Origin: Leisingera aquaemixtae
Lineage (GTDB): Bacteria > Pseudomonadota > Alphaproteobacteria > Rhodobacterales > Rhodobacteraceae
NCBI RefSeq assembly: GCF_019801145.1
Contig: NZ_JAHVJQ010000010.1
Span: 62,001-126,000 of the forward strand
Length of the DNA: 64,000 bases
Reading direction: 5' to 3'
This document shows, in pieces, positions 45,399-53,877 of this stretch (its first letter is position 1; every line of letters begins with the position of its first letter). The translations under genes were made by a program, and so were the position numbers. The notes below the pieces were generated by a model. The model searched no databases and had not been told where the DNA came from. It saw only the letters and a program-made list of their open reading frames with translations.

Positions 45399-46721
45399 GT
45401 GCCTCACGACACACCATCTGCCGATCCGGCACCGGTCTGCGAACTGCCCTGCGGCGTCAAGCTGCTCCAGGGCCAGTACCAGATCGAGCGGCCGCTCATC
45501 AGCGGCGGTTTCGGCATCACCTACCTGGCGCGCGACAGCCTGGAGCGGCGGGTGGTGATCAAGGAATGTTTTCCTGCCGGTCTTTGCCGCCGCGATGGCC
45601 ACGAGGTGGCGCCGGCCGCGCCGGAGCACGCCAAATCATGCCGCAACGTGCTGCGTGCCTTCCTGCGCGAGGCGCATCTGCTGGCCCGCGCCGAACATCC
45701 CGGCATCGTCGGTGTGCACCAGGTCTTCAAGGAAAACCAGACCGCCTATATCGCGATGGAATTCATCGACGGGCTGGACCTGCTGACGATCCGCGAGGAG
45801 CAGTCGGAGCGGCTGACCGCGCCGCTGCTGCGGCAGATCCTCGACCAGGCGCTGGAGGCGCTCGGCTGTCTGCACGGGCTGGGTATCCTGCACCGCGACA
45901 TCTCGCCCGACAACCTGCTTCTGGGCAAAGACGGCACCCTGACCCTGATCGATTTCGGCGCCGCGGCCGGCAGCACCCCGCGGGATGACACCGCGCTGCC
46001 TGTGCTGCTCGCGGTCAAGGACGGCTATTCCGCGCATGAGCTGTACAAGCCCGACCTGCCGCAGCGCCCGGCCTGCGATATCTACGCGCTTGGCGCCACC
46101 TTCTATTACCTGATCACCGGCGAGGTTCCGCCCGGCAGCCAACAGCGGCTGACCGCGGTGACGGCCGGCAACCCGGACCCCTGCCCGCCACTTCTGGGCG
46201 GCCCCTGGGCGGCGGATCCGGCGCTGCTGGCGACCGTGGACCAGGCCATGTCGGTGCTGCCGGCCGAGCGTTTCCAGTCCGCCCGCGCCTGGGCCGGGAT
46301 GCTGGCGGAATGCGATGCCGCGGACCCGGCGCTCGCCGCCGCCGCCCAGCCGCAGGCGGCCGCCGCGCTAGAGGACAGTGGCGCACTGGACCTGGCCATC
46401 GCCGATCTGGTCGCCGCCACCAATTCGAGCCTCACCCCAGGCCAGCCGCGCGCCGCCCGCCCGGACCCGGACCCGGCGCCGGAACCGGCTGCGGACAAGC
46501 CCTGCCAGATGGTCAATCTGTTCGGCGAGCCGGTCAGCGATCTGGAGGCCTGGCTGGCAGAGGAGGACGCCCTGGCGCGGCGAAGCAAGAACGCCCCTGC
46601 CGCCGGGCAGCCGCCCGCGGCGGCCGCCCTGGGGGAGGCGCCGCCCAAACCCACATTGGCAGGCCGCCTGCGCAGGATTTTCGGGTTCCAGAACGGCAGC
46701 CCGGCAACGGTTAAGAACTGA
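45399..46721 (+). CDS. Ser/Thr protein kinase (Hanks type), soluble
   Basis: 440 aa. The kinase domain (about 25-290) is intact: glycine loop LISGGFGITYLARD, Lys55 in VVIKECF, HRD at 165-167 in LHRDISPDNLLL, DFG at 185-187 in LIDFGAA. The C-terminal tail is Ala/Pro/Asp-rich and ends in a short basic amphipathic stretch (LAGRLRRIFGF). There is no transmembrane helix or PASTA repeat, unlike PknB. Start GTG at 45399 with GAGGA 9 nt before; an ATG at 45391 is out of frame. First gene of a plus-strand operon with an FHA protein and PP2C phosphatase, so reversible phosphorylation read by FHA is expected. Substrates are unknown. Confidence 0.88.
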   Translation: MPHDTPSADPAPVCELPCGVKLLQGQYQIERPLISGGFGITYLARDSLERRVVIKECFPAGLCRRDGHEVAPAAPEHAKSCRNVLRAFLREAHLLARAEHPGIVGVHQVFKENQTAYIAMEFIDGLDLLTIREEQSERLTAPLLRQILDQALEALGCLHGLGILHRDISPDNLLLGKDGTLTLIDFGAAAGSTPRDDTALPVLLAVKDGYSAHELYKPDLPQRPACDIYALGATFYYLITGEVPPGSQQRLTAVTAGNPDPCPPLLGGPWAADPALLATVDQAMSVLPAERFQSARAWAGMLAECDAADPALAAAAQPQAAAALEDSGALDLAIADLVAATNSSLTPGQPRAARPDPDPAPEPAADKPCQMVNLFGEPVSDLEAWLAEEDALARRSKNAPAAGQPPAAAALGEAPPKPTLAGRLRRIFGFQNGSPATVKN

Positions 46722-46732
46722 AGGAAACGGTT

Positions 46733-48145
46733 ATGAAGTTCATCAAGGATATCATCGGCGAAAAGCGGGAACGGGTCCGGATGGACGCGCCTGCCGCGGA
46801 ACCGGTGCAGCCGCCTCCGCAGGACCCCTTTGCCTCGCTCACCGGCGGGGCCGAGGCGGCGGCAGGCAGCGGCGGCGCGCCGCTCAGCCTGGACCGCGGC
46901 TTCCTGCTGGACCCGGATCCGGAAGAGGACACCGCTGAGGAGTTTTTCCTGCCGGAGGATTTCCTGGAAGACAGCCCCGCGGACTCGGACGAAGAGGACA
47001 CCGAGGCCGCTGCCGATCTGCAGGACATGGCAGAGGACATCACCGGCAGCCTGGACACCGGAGCACCTGAGGAGGACGCTATCGCCGCCTTCTTTGCCCG
47101 CGAGCAGGCCCCGGCGCCCGCCGCGGCCCCGCAGGCCGCCCCCGAGCCCGGGCAGGAACCGGCGCAGCCCGACACATTGGACGGCTTCGGCGCAGCCGCC
47201 GAGGAGCCGGAGCAGGAAGCCTATGCGCCGGAGGACGCTTACGCGGCTGGCGAAGACGAGAATGGCGGTTATCTGCCTGAGGATGAAGAAGATTTCCAGG
47301 ACACCTTCGAAGCGGAGGCCGATTTCGGCCGCCTGCAGCAGCCGGAGGCGGCGGCAGAGCGCCCGGGGGGCTACCGGATTTTCCGCCGCAATGCCGTCCG
47401 CGGCGCCGGCGAGCCCGAAACCGCTCCCGATGGACCTGCCGAAGCTCCGGAGGCGGCCGCCCCGCAGCCGGAAGCCGTGTCCGCGGCGGAGGACGGCCTG
47501 AGCGGGTCCACCCGGCCCGCGGCGCAGCCCGCTCCGCAAACGGCCTGGCAACCGGACCCGCAGGCTGCTGCTGAGGCCCCCCAGCCCGCTGCCCCGCAGG
47601 CACCGCCCGCCGCGGCTGCGCCGATCGACGTGCCCGCGCCCTCGATGGGCCGCGGCGCCAGCCGCGCAGGCCGCGTCAAGACCCGCCTGCTGGGCTTCAG
47701 CCCGGCGCAGGCGCCCGGCAGCGACCCGTTCTCGCGCAGTGCCGAGGGTGCCGCGCCCGGCTACACTCAGTTCCCGGTCGGCTGGCTGGCAGTGGTGCAG
47801 GGCCCGGGCCGCGGTGCCGCCTTCACCCTGTTCAGCGGCGTTTCCGTGATCGGCCGCGGCGAAGACCAGACCGTGCGGCTGGACTTCGGGGACAACAGTA
47901 TCTCGCGCGACAATCACGCCGCCATCGCCTATGACCCGGAGCAGAAGTCCTTTTACATCGGCCACGGCGGCAAGGCGAACCTGGTACGCCGCAACGGCCG
48001 CCCGGTGCTCAGCACCGAGGAGCTGGCGGCGGGCGACGTGATCCGCATCGGCGAAACCACACTGCGCTTCGTGCCGCTTTGCGGCGCTGATTTCGGCTGG
48101 GACCAGCCGCAGCAACGCGATGGCTCCCATGCTGCATTCAGCTGA
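46733..48145 (+). CDS. FHA-domain protein with long acidic linker
   Basis: 470 aa. Residues 1-20 (MKFIKDIIGEKRERVRMDAP) could form a basic amphipathic helix; residues about 20-345 are low-complexity and rich in Ala, Pro, Glu and Asp. The C-terminus (about 350-450) is an FHA domain with the phosphothreonine-reading residues in SVIGRGED and SISRDNHAAIA. It probably binds a site phosphorylated by the upstream kinase and scaffolds the complex. It lies 11 nt after the kinase and overlaps the phosphatase gene by 26 nt. FHA-kinase-PP2C trios also occur in type VI secretion loci, but no secretion genes are seen here. Confidence 0.85.
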   Translation: MKFIKDIIGEKRERVRMDAPAAEPVQPPPQDPFASLTGGAEAAAGSGGAPLSLDRGFLLDPDPEEDTAEEFFLPEDFLEDSPADSDEEDTEAAADLQDMAEDITGSLDTGAPEEDAIAAFFAREQAPAPAAAPQAAPEPGQEPAQPDTLDGFGAAAEEPEQEAYAPEDAYAAGEDENGGYLPEDEEDFQDTFEAEADFGRLQQPEAAAERPGGYRIFRRNAVRGAGEPETAPDGPAEAPEAAAPQPEAVSAAEDGLSGSTRPAAQPAPQTAWQPDPQAAAEAPQPAAPQAPPAAAAPIDVPAPSMGRGASRAGRVKTRLLGFSPAQAPGSDPFSRSAEGAAPGYTQFPVGWLAVVQGPGRGAAFTLFSGVSVIGRGEDQTVRLDFGDNSISRDNHAAIAYDPEQKSFYIGHGGKANLVRRNGRPVLSTEELAAGDVIRIGETTLRFVPLCGADFGWDQPQQRDGSHAAFS

Positions 48146-49133
48146 GCTCGAATACGACGCCGCGACGGCCATCAGCCAGGGCCGCCGCGACCGTCAGGAG
48201 GATGCCGTGGCGGCCGATTTCCTGGCCGGCGCCGGCACCGGCTTTGCGGTGCTGGCCGACGGCATGGGCGGCCATGCGGCGGGTGATGTCGCCGCCAAGA
48301 TCGTGGTCACCGAGGTGTTCAGCGAGCTGAAGCTGCGCGCGGGCGAGCCGGAGCAATTGGAGCCCGCCATCGGCGAGGTGCTGCATAGCGCCGCCGACGG
48401 CGCCAACGCCTGTCTCGGCGAATACGCCAGCCACCAGCCACAGCTGCGGGCCCAGGGCATGGGCGCCACCCTTCTGGCGCCGGTGCTGTTCCGCGACCGG
48501 CTCTACTGGATCTCGGTGGGGGACTCGCCGCTCTACCTGTTCCGCGACGGCGCGCTGATCCGTCTCAACGCCGACCACTCGATGGCAGCGGAGCTGGAGA
48601 AGCTGGTGGCGCGCGGCCGCATGGACCCGGCCGAGGCCGCCGCCCATCCGGACCGCCACTGCGTGACCTCGGTGCTGACCGGCGCCGACATCCCGCACAT
48701 TGACTGCCGCAGCGCCCCGGTGCGGCTGCAGCACGGCGATATCGTGCTGGCCGCCAGCGACGGGCTGCTGTTTCTGGCAGAAGAAGAGATTGCCGAAGTG
48801 CTGGCCGCCGAATGCTGCAGCCCCAGCGCCCGCATCGGCGCCGCGCTGATGCAGCGGCTGGAAGCGCTGGACGCGCCGGAGCAGGACAACGCCGCCTTCT
48901 GCGTGATCAAGCCTTTCGACCCGCAGGCAGCCCCCGAACTGCCCGCCCCGCCGCTCTCCGCCGAGGCCCCGGCGGCCGGGCCGCTGCCTGCGGAAGCGGA
49001 ACCGCTGCCGGGCAGCCAGCCCGCCGCTCCGGCCCGCCCGCGCACCGGCCGCCGGGTGATCACCTTCCTGGCCACCGCAACCTGGCGCGATACGCCTGGC
49101 GGCAGCCGCAGCAAGACGGATGCATCCGCGTGA
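48120..49133 (+). CDS. PP2C-type Ser/Thr phosphatase
   Basis: 337 aa. Metal-dependent PPM/PP2C phosphatase: GRRDRQEDAV with the acidic pair at 27-28, DGMGGHAAGD (47-56), WISVGDSPLYLFRDG, VLAASDGLLF and the final metal site QDNAAFCVI. The C-terminal 70 residues are a Pro/Ala-rich tail ending RRVITFLATATW. It presumably reverses the kinase. The start (ATG 48120, alternative 48129) lies inside the FHA gene; the stop overlaps the GTG of the next gene. Confidence 0.88.
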   Translation: MAPMLHSAELEYDAATAISQGRRDRQEDAVAADFLAGAGTGFAVLADGMGGHAAGDVAAKIVVTEVFSELKLRAGEPEQLEPAIGEVLHSAADGANACLGEYASHQPQLRAQGMGATLLAPVLFRDRLYWISVGDSPLYLFRDGALIRLNADHSMAAELEKLVARGRMDPAEAAAHPDRHCVTSVLTGADIPHIDCRSAPVRLQHGDIVLAASDGLLFLAEEEIAEVLAAECCSPSARIGAALMQRLEALDAPEQDNAAFCVIKPFDPQAAPELPAPPLSAEAPAAGPLPAEAEPLPGSQPAAPARPRTGRRVITFLATATWRDTPGGSRSKTDASA

Positions 49134-50317
49134 GCCTTCCCCAGAGAGACATAAGCCCGCTGGCAGGCCAGCTGGAGCGGACCCTCAGCACCGGCCTGCT
49201 GCCCTCGGAGGTCAGCGGCTGGGGTAGCCAGCTGCTGCAGCGCCTGCGCCAGCCGGTGCAGGTGGCGGTCGCTGGCGCCCCCGGCGCCGGCAAATCCGCC
49301 CTCATCGACATGCTGCTGGGCCGGGTGGTCATCGGCCGCAACGGCAGCGGCCTGCTCGTCGACATCTGCCACGGCCCGCAGGAGGCCGTGGTGTTCGAAT
49401 CCGCTGCCGGCGAGCGCCTGCAGCAGCCGGGCGTGCTCGCCCGCCTGGAGGTGCCGGAAGGCACCCGCCGCGCGCGCCAGATCCTGCCCGACCCGCAGCT
49501 GTGCTGGCACAGCTACCGCGAACTGCCGCTGGCCGGGCCGCAGGAGCGCCGCCACGACCTGCTGCAGCAGGCGGCGGCTTCGGCGGACATCATCCTGTGG
49601 TGCAGCCAGGACTTCCCTGCTGCCGAACAGGCGCTCTGGGCGGCGGTGCCCGACAGCACCAAGGACCACAGCTTTCTAGTGCTCACCATGGCCGACCGCC
49701 AAGTGATGCGCGGCACCCTGCCCGGCCTGATCGAAACGCTGGAGCCGATCGCCGCGGAGGAGTTCCTGGGCGTCTACCCGGTGGCCGCGATCCAGGGGCT
49801 GACCGCCCGCTCCGCAGAGGCGCCGCAGGACGGGCTCTGGCGCTCCAGCGGCGGCAAACAGCTGAGCGGCGACATGCTGCGGCAGGTGGAGCTGGGCCGC
49901 GCCTCGGATGTGGATCAGGCGGAGCTGCTGATCCGGCAGTTCGGAGGCTCGCTTCCGGCGGAAGCCGCGCCGCCGGTACCCGCTGCCGCATCCGCATTCG
50001 CGCAGCCCGCCAGCCTGGCGGCCGCGCTTGACCAGCTGCAGCAGGGCGCCGAGCAGATGCTGGCGGAAGCCGAGGCTGCCGGCGGCCCCCAGGCCGGCCC
50101 GGTGCTGGCCCAGTGCATGGAGCTGATCCGCGGCCTGTCGCAGTCGCTTGGCGCCCTGCCCCCCGGCGCCGCGGCGGATGCCGCCCGCGAGGCGGTGCAG
50201 GACGGCGAGGAGATGCTGATGCTGTGCCAGCTGGAACAGGACGAGGACGCAGCCATCGATGCGGTGACGCTGCTCATACAATTGAAGAAGGAGCTGTCCG
50301 GGGATCCGCCCGGATAA
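49130..50317 (+). CDS. P-loop GTPase-like protein with degenerate switch motifs
   Basis: 395 aa from GTG 49130, which overlaps the phosphatase stop (GTGA). A clear Walker A GAPGAGKSAL (residues 49-58) is followed by a dynamin/TrmE-type order. But no DxxG is found where the G3 motif should be (SYRELPLAGP instead), and G4 is represented only by LTMADRQ. The strand ADIILWCSQDF resembles the one in the GTPase encoded at 52468 (VDSVIWCTHAT), suggesting the two are related. The C-terminal half is helical (EQMLAEAEAA, MELIRGLSQSL, EEMLMLCQLEQDEDA). Hydrolytic activity is doubtful; it may bind nucleotide as a partner of the other GTPases. A hairpin follows it. Confidence 0.7.
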   Translation: MSLPQRDISPLAGQLERTLSTGLLPSEVSGWGSQLLQRLRQPVQVAVAGAPGAGKSALIDMLLGRVVIGRNGSGLLVDICHGPQEAVVFESAAGERLQQPGVLARLEVPEGTRRARQILPDPQLCWHSYRELPLAGPQERRHDLLQQAAASADIILWCSQDFPAAEQALWAAVPDSTKDHSFLVLTMADRQVMRGTLPGLIETLEPIAAEEFLGVYPVAAIQGLTARSAEAPQDGLWRSSGGKQLSGDMLRQVELGRASDVDQAELLIRQFGGSLPAEAAPPVPAAASAFAQPASLAAALDQLQQGAEQMLAEAEAAGGPQAGPVLAQCMELIRGLSQSLGALPPGAAADAAREAVQDGEEMLMLCQLEQDEDAAIDAVTLLIQLKKELSGDPPG

Positions 50318-50328
50318 GGCCCGCCGCC

Positions 50329-50369
50329 CCCTGCCCGCCTGCGCTGCCCTCCGGCGCCGGCGGGCAGGG
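50329..50369 (+). other. Strong intercistronic hairpin inside the kinase-GTPase operon
   Basis: CCCTGCCCGCC (50329-50339) and GGCGGGCAGGG (50359-50369) are a perfect 11-bp inverted repeat with a 19-nt loop in the 93-nt gap before the dynamin-like gene, the longest gap in the operon. No U-tract follows, so it is more likely an RNA stability or attenuation structure than a full terminator. Confidence 0.5.
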
Positions 50370-50410
50370 CAACAGAAGAAACGCCAAAGCAGGACACAGC
50401 AGGTTCCGCC

Positions 50411-52471
50411 ATGAACATGGAAAACCAGATCGAGAGTGCCACCGACATCCGCGCCTCCGCGCGGCCCACCAACCTGAGCGCCGGGCTGGAGCCGCTGGCG
50501 GCCTATGCCCGCAAGGCGCGGCGGCTGGACGGCGCGCTCACCGCCCTGCAGGAGGTTGCAGGCCAGCGGGTCCAGCGCAGCCTCGCCCGTCTGCAAGAGG
50601 AACTGGCCGCCTTCGAGCCCAGCGTCACGCTGCTGGGGCAGGTCAAATCCGGCAAGACCTCGCTGGTCAACGCGATGGCGGGCTGGGCCGACCTCCTGCC
50701 GTCCGACGTGAATCCCTGGACCTCGGTTGTCACCTCTCTGCATTTGGAGCCAGGCGACAGCCGCATCGAAAACAAGGCCAGCTTTCAATTCATGACCGAG
50801 GAGGAATGGGACCGGCTGACCACCAAGGGCGGCCGCATCGGCGAAATGGCGGGCCGCGCCGGCGCCGGCAGCGAGCTGCAGAAGATCCGTGCCCAGATCG
50901 AGGAGATGCGCGACCGCTCCCGCCAGCGGCTGGGCCGCAAGTTCGAGCTCCTGATGGGCCAGAAGCACGACTACGGCTATTTCGACAAGAACCTGATCGA
51001 ACGCTACATCTGCCTCGGCGACGACTTCGACGGCGAGGATCTGGGCGAGGTCGACGAACAGGGCCGCTTTGCCGACATCACCCGCGCCGCCGATCTGTAC
51101 CTGAACTGCCACAGCGTGCCGCACCGTCTCTGCCTGCGCGACACACCGGGCGTCAACGACACCTTCATGATGCGCGAGCAAATCACCATCCAGGCGATCC
51201 GCGACAGCCGCATCTGCGTGGTGGTGCTGTCGGCGGGCCAAGCGTTGACCTCGGTCGACATGGGGCTGATCCGGATGATCTCCAACCTCAAGTCGCGCGA
51301 GGTGGTGATTTTCGTCAACCGCATCGACGAGCTGGCCGACCCGGCAAACCAGATCGCCGAGATCGAAGCCAGCATCCGCCAGACCCTGGAGACCCACCAT
51401 GGGCCGCAGGAGGCCACCATCCTGTTCGGCAGCGCCTACTGGGCCAACAAGGTGTTGACCGGCGGGCTGGAGGATATGGACCCGGCCAGCTCCGCCGCGC
51501 TGATCAACTGGGCCGAGGCGTCGGTCAATGCATCCCACGCCAAGGCCACCGCTCAGAATATGGTGTGGGAGCTGTCGGGGATCCCGGCCCTCAACCGCGC
51601 CGTTTCCGAACGCATTGCCGCCGACCTTGGCGCGCCGCTGCTGGAGCGCATCGCTGCCTCCGCTACCACCGCCGCCACCGGCCAGCAGGCCGCCAATGCG
51701 GTGCTGGTGCAGGGCGAGGGCAGCGGCGGCGGCGCCAACATGCACGACGTCCGCACCGCCTTCGAGGGGATTTGCCAGACCCATATGGAAGCGCTGGAAG
51801 CGGAGCTGAAGCTTGTGCTCGACACCTTCCGCGACCGCGCCGACCGGGCCCATGCCACCTTTACCGACCGGGCCACCCATTCGCTGATCGACCATCTGGA
51901 GAAATGGGGCGAGGACTGCCATTGGGAATATGACCCGGCCGGGCTGCGGATGCTCCTGCGCTCTGCCTACTCGGTGATGGCCAGCCGCCTGCAGTCCGCC
52001 TCCCTGGTCCGCTACGAGGCCGCGGTGCAGGATGTGGCAGAGCTGCTCTATGACGGTTTCGGCCAGGCGGTCGAGGGTATCCAGCTGGCGGTGCCGGAAG
52101 TGCCCCAGCCCGCCTCCCCGGTGGCCCTGGCGCAGTCTATTGCGCTTGATTTCAACGACAGCTGGTGGGCCTCCTGGTGGCGCCGCACCCGCGGCTACAA
52201 GGCCTTTGCCAAACAGTTTCGCAAATTGATCGCAGGCGAGACAGAGGATTTCATGACCCAGCTCAAGACCGTGCAGACGGCGGACGCACGCGCCGCTATC
52301 CTCGCCCGGCTTCAGACCTTCTTCGACGATCAGCGCGACATCCTGCTGGAAATCGCCGACTGCTCCCGCGGCGGCGGCGACATGCAGGCGCTGTTTGCCG
52401 GCGATGAGGCCGGCCGCCGCCAGTCACAGACCGCTACTGCCATGGAAACACTCAGGAGTTTCACCGCATGA
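50411..52471 (+). CDS. Dynamin-like large GTPase
   Basis: 686 aa. GTPase domain near the N-terminus after a helical lead-in: G1 GQVKSGKTS (76-84), G2 in PWTSVVTSLHL, G3 DTPGVND (244-250), G4 NRID (303-306). An insertion of about 120 residues between G2 and G3 holds a helical, charged segment (EIMRDRSRQR-like). After about 400 the chain is mostly helical, with a tryptophan-rich patch DSWWASWWRRTRGY (583-596) that could insert into membranes. This is the layout of bacterial dynamin-like proteins. Translation overlaps the next GTPase gene by 4 nt. It probably acts on a membrane under control of the kinase/FHA/phosphatase module; that link is inferred from the operon only. Confidence 0.8.
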   Translation: MNMENQIESATDIRASARPTNLSAGLEPLAAYARKARRLDGALTALQEVAGQRVQRSLARLQEELAAFEPSVTLLGQVKSGKTSLVNAMAGWADLLPSDVNPWTSVVTSLHLEPGDSRIENKASFQFMTEEEWDRLTTKGGRIGEMAGRAGAGSELQKIRAQIEEMRDRSRQRLGRKFELLMGQKHDYGYFDKNLIERYICLGDDFDGEDLGEVDEQGRFADITRAADLYLNCHSVPHRLCLRDTPGVNDTFMMREQITIQAIRDSRICVVVLSAGQALTSVDMGLIRMISNLKSREVVIFVNRIDELADPANQIAEIEASIRQTLETHHGPQEATILFGSAYWANKVLTGGLEDMDPASSAALINWAEASVNASHAKATAQNMVWELSGIPALNRAVSERIAADLGAPLLERIAASATTAATGQQAANAVLVQGEGSGGGANMHDVRTAFEGICQTHMEALEAELKLVLDTFRDRADRAHATFTDRATHSLIDHLEKWGEDCHWEYDPAGLRMLLRSAYSVMASRLQSASLVRYEAAVQDVAELLYDGFGQAVEGIQLAVPEVPQPASPVALAQSIALDFNDSWWASWWRRTRGYKAFAKQFRKLIAGETEDFMTQLKTVQTADARAAILARLQTFFDDQRDILLEIADCSRGGGDMQALFAGDEAGRRQSQTATAMETLRSFTA

Positions 52472-53436
52472 CGTATCAGACTGCCTCGCAGGCCACCGCT
52501 CCTGCTGCCGCCCCCTTCGCCCCTGAAGCCGCCCTGCCGCGCAAGCCCCGGCTGGCGCTGATGGGCGAATTCAGCGCCGGCAAGAGCACTCTCACCAACC
52601 TGCTGGTCGGCCGCCAGCCGCTGCCGACCCGGGTTACCGCCACCCGCCTGCCGCCGGTGTGGATCTCGCACGGGGCGGAGGGCGCCCGCCTTGTCGGCAC
52701 CGACGGCAGCGAGGCGCCGGTGCCGCTGGAGGATCTGGCCAGCGTGCCGCTGGAAACCACTGCGCTGATCCGCCTGAGCCTGCCCGCCGAGGCACTGGAG
52801 CTGTGCGACCTGATCGACATGCCCGGGATTTCCGATCCCAACATGCCCGCCAGCGTCTGGCAGAACCTGCTGCCGGAGGTCGACAGCGTGATCTGGTGCA
52901 CCCATGCCACCCAGGCCTGGCGCCAGTCCGAAGCCGCCGCCTGGGAGGAGATCGCGGCCCGCCTCGATGCCCCCAGCACCCTGCTGATCACCCATTTCGA
53001 CAAGCTCAAGACCCCGCGTGACCGCGACCGGGTGCTGCGCCGGGTGCAGAAGGAAACCGGCGATGCCTTCAACGCCATCTTCCCGCTGTCGCTCAGCCAG
53101 GCGCTCTCCGCCGGCGAGGACATGGAGGCCTGGAAGACCAGCGGCGCCGACGGGTTCATCGAATACCTGGTCGACCTGCTGCTGAACTGGTCGCAGCCGG
53201 GGCGCGGTAGCACGGCGGCCCGGGATCGGGCTGCGGCGCAGCCGCTGCAGCCCGATCAGGCGCTGCGGGCAGAGGTGCTTGACATCGCCGCCCCCCGCGG
53301 CAGCAGCGCCCAGCCGCCGGTGCCCGCCGAGGCCGAAGGCGGCCCGCGGGTGACGCCGCGCCGGGTGTCAGCCGCCTCGCGGCGCAGCCCGCGGCCGGAC
53401 CGCCTGCCTCCCGAAGCACCGTTTGACAGCGAGTAA
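52468..53436 (+). CDS. Small dynamin/Era-like GTPase
   Basis: 322 aa. G1 GEFSAGKST (about 33-41) after a short Ala/Pro-rich leader, a candidate G2 threonine in TRVTATRLP, G3 DMPGISDP and G4 THFDK. The GEFSAGKST form is typical of the dynamin-like family. The last 90 residues are disordered and Pro/Arg-rich. ATGA overlap with the large dynamin-like gene implies a fixed ratio of the two, as in paired bacterial dynamins. It lies 60 nt before the next gene. Confidence 0.8.
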   Translation: MTYQTASQATAPAAAPFAPEAALPRKPRLALMGEFSAGKSTLTNLLVGRQPLPTRVTATRLPPVWISHGAEGARLVGTDGSEAPVPLEDLASVPLETTALIRLSLPAEALELCDLIDMPGISDPNMPASVWQNLLPEVDSVIWCTHATQAWRQSEAAAWEEIAARLDAPSTLLITHFDKLKTPRDRDRVLRRVQKETGDAFNAIFPLSLSQALSAGEDMEAWKTSGADGFIEYLVDLLLNWSQPGRGSTAARDRAAAQPLQPDQALRAEVLDIAAPRGSSAQPPVPAEAEGGPRVTPRRVSAASRRSPRPDRLPPEAPFDSE

Positions 53437-53496
53437 GGACGCCATGCCGCCACGACCCGTGCCACAGCCCGTGCAGGCCCGCAGCGGAGGGAGCCG

Positions 53497-53877
53497 ATGA
53501 CTCTGGCCCGCCAGCTCGACGATCTGCGCCGCCAGGAGCCCGGCTGCCGCCTGGCTGCCTTCGGCGATCTCGGCGCCAGCATTGTCCTGCGCAGCAGCAG
53601 CGCGTCCGGCCACCCGCAGGAATACCTTGACGATCTCTGCCAGCAGGCCCGGCGCGGGTTCCTGGCGCTGGATGCCGCCGCCCGGGCGGCGGGCACCGCA
53701 GCGGCGGCCCCGGCGGACGACGTGCTGGTGCTGGCCCCGGGCGAGGCACGGCTGTTCCTGCGCGCCGCGGGCGGGACCGGCGATGCGGTGCTCTGCGTTT
53801 GCTCCGATGCCGATGCCGCCACCCGGCTGGCCTTCCCGGCGCGCCAGCTGCTGGCAGCCCTGGACGGGGGGGTGTGA
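53497..53877 (+). CDS. Small protein, possibly Roadblock/LC7-like
   Basis: 126 aa, no signal peptide. The pattern of an N-terminal helix, CRLAAFGDLGASIVLRSS, a central helix with YLDDLCQQARRGF, and two late strands (ARLFLRAAGG and AVLCVCSDADAA) followed by a C-terminal helix resembles Roadblock/LC7 domains, which act as partners of small GTPases (MglB type). That assignment is tentative. The SD GGAGGGAGCCG precedes the ATG; its stop overlaps the next start (TGATG). Confidence 0.5.
   Translation: MTLARQLDDLRRQEPGCRLAAFGDLGASIVLRSSSASGHPQEYLDDLCQQARRGFLALDAAARAAGTAAAAPADDVLVLAPGEARLFLRAAGGTGDAVLCVCSDADAATRLAFPARQLLAALDGGV

Noticed and set aside
46106-51922. Very long antisense open frames (688 aa at 46106-48172 and 748 aa at 49676-51922) opposite the kinase-GTPase operon
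   Set aside because: They mirror GC-rich codons of well-supported genes, lack family motifs and ribosome-binding sites, and show the low-complexity Gly/Arg/His/Gln composition typical of shadow frames.
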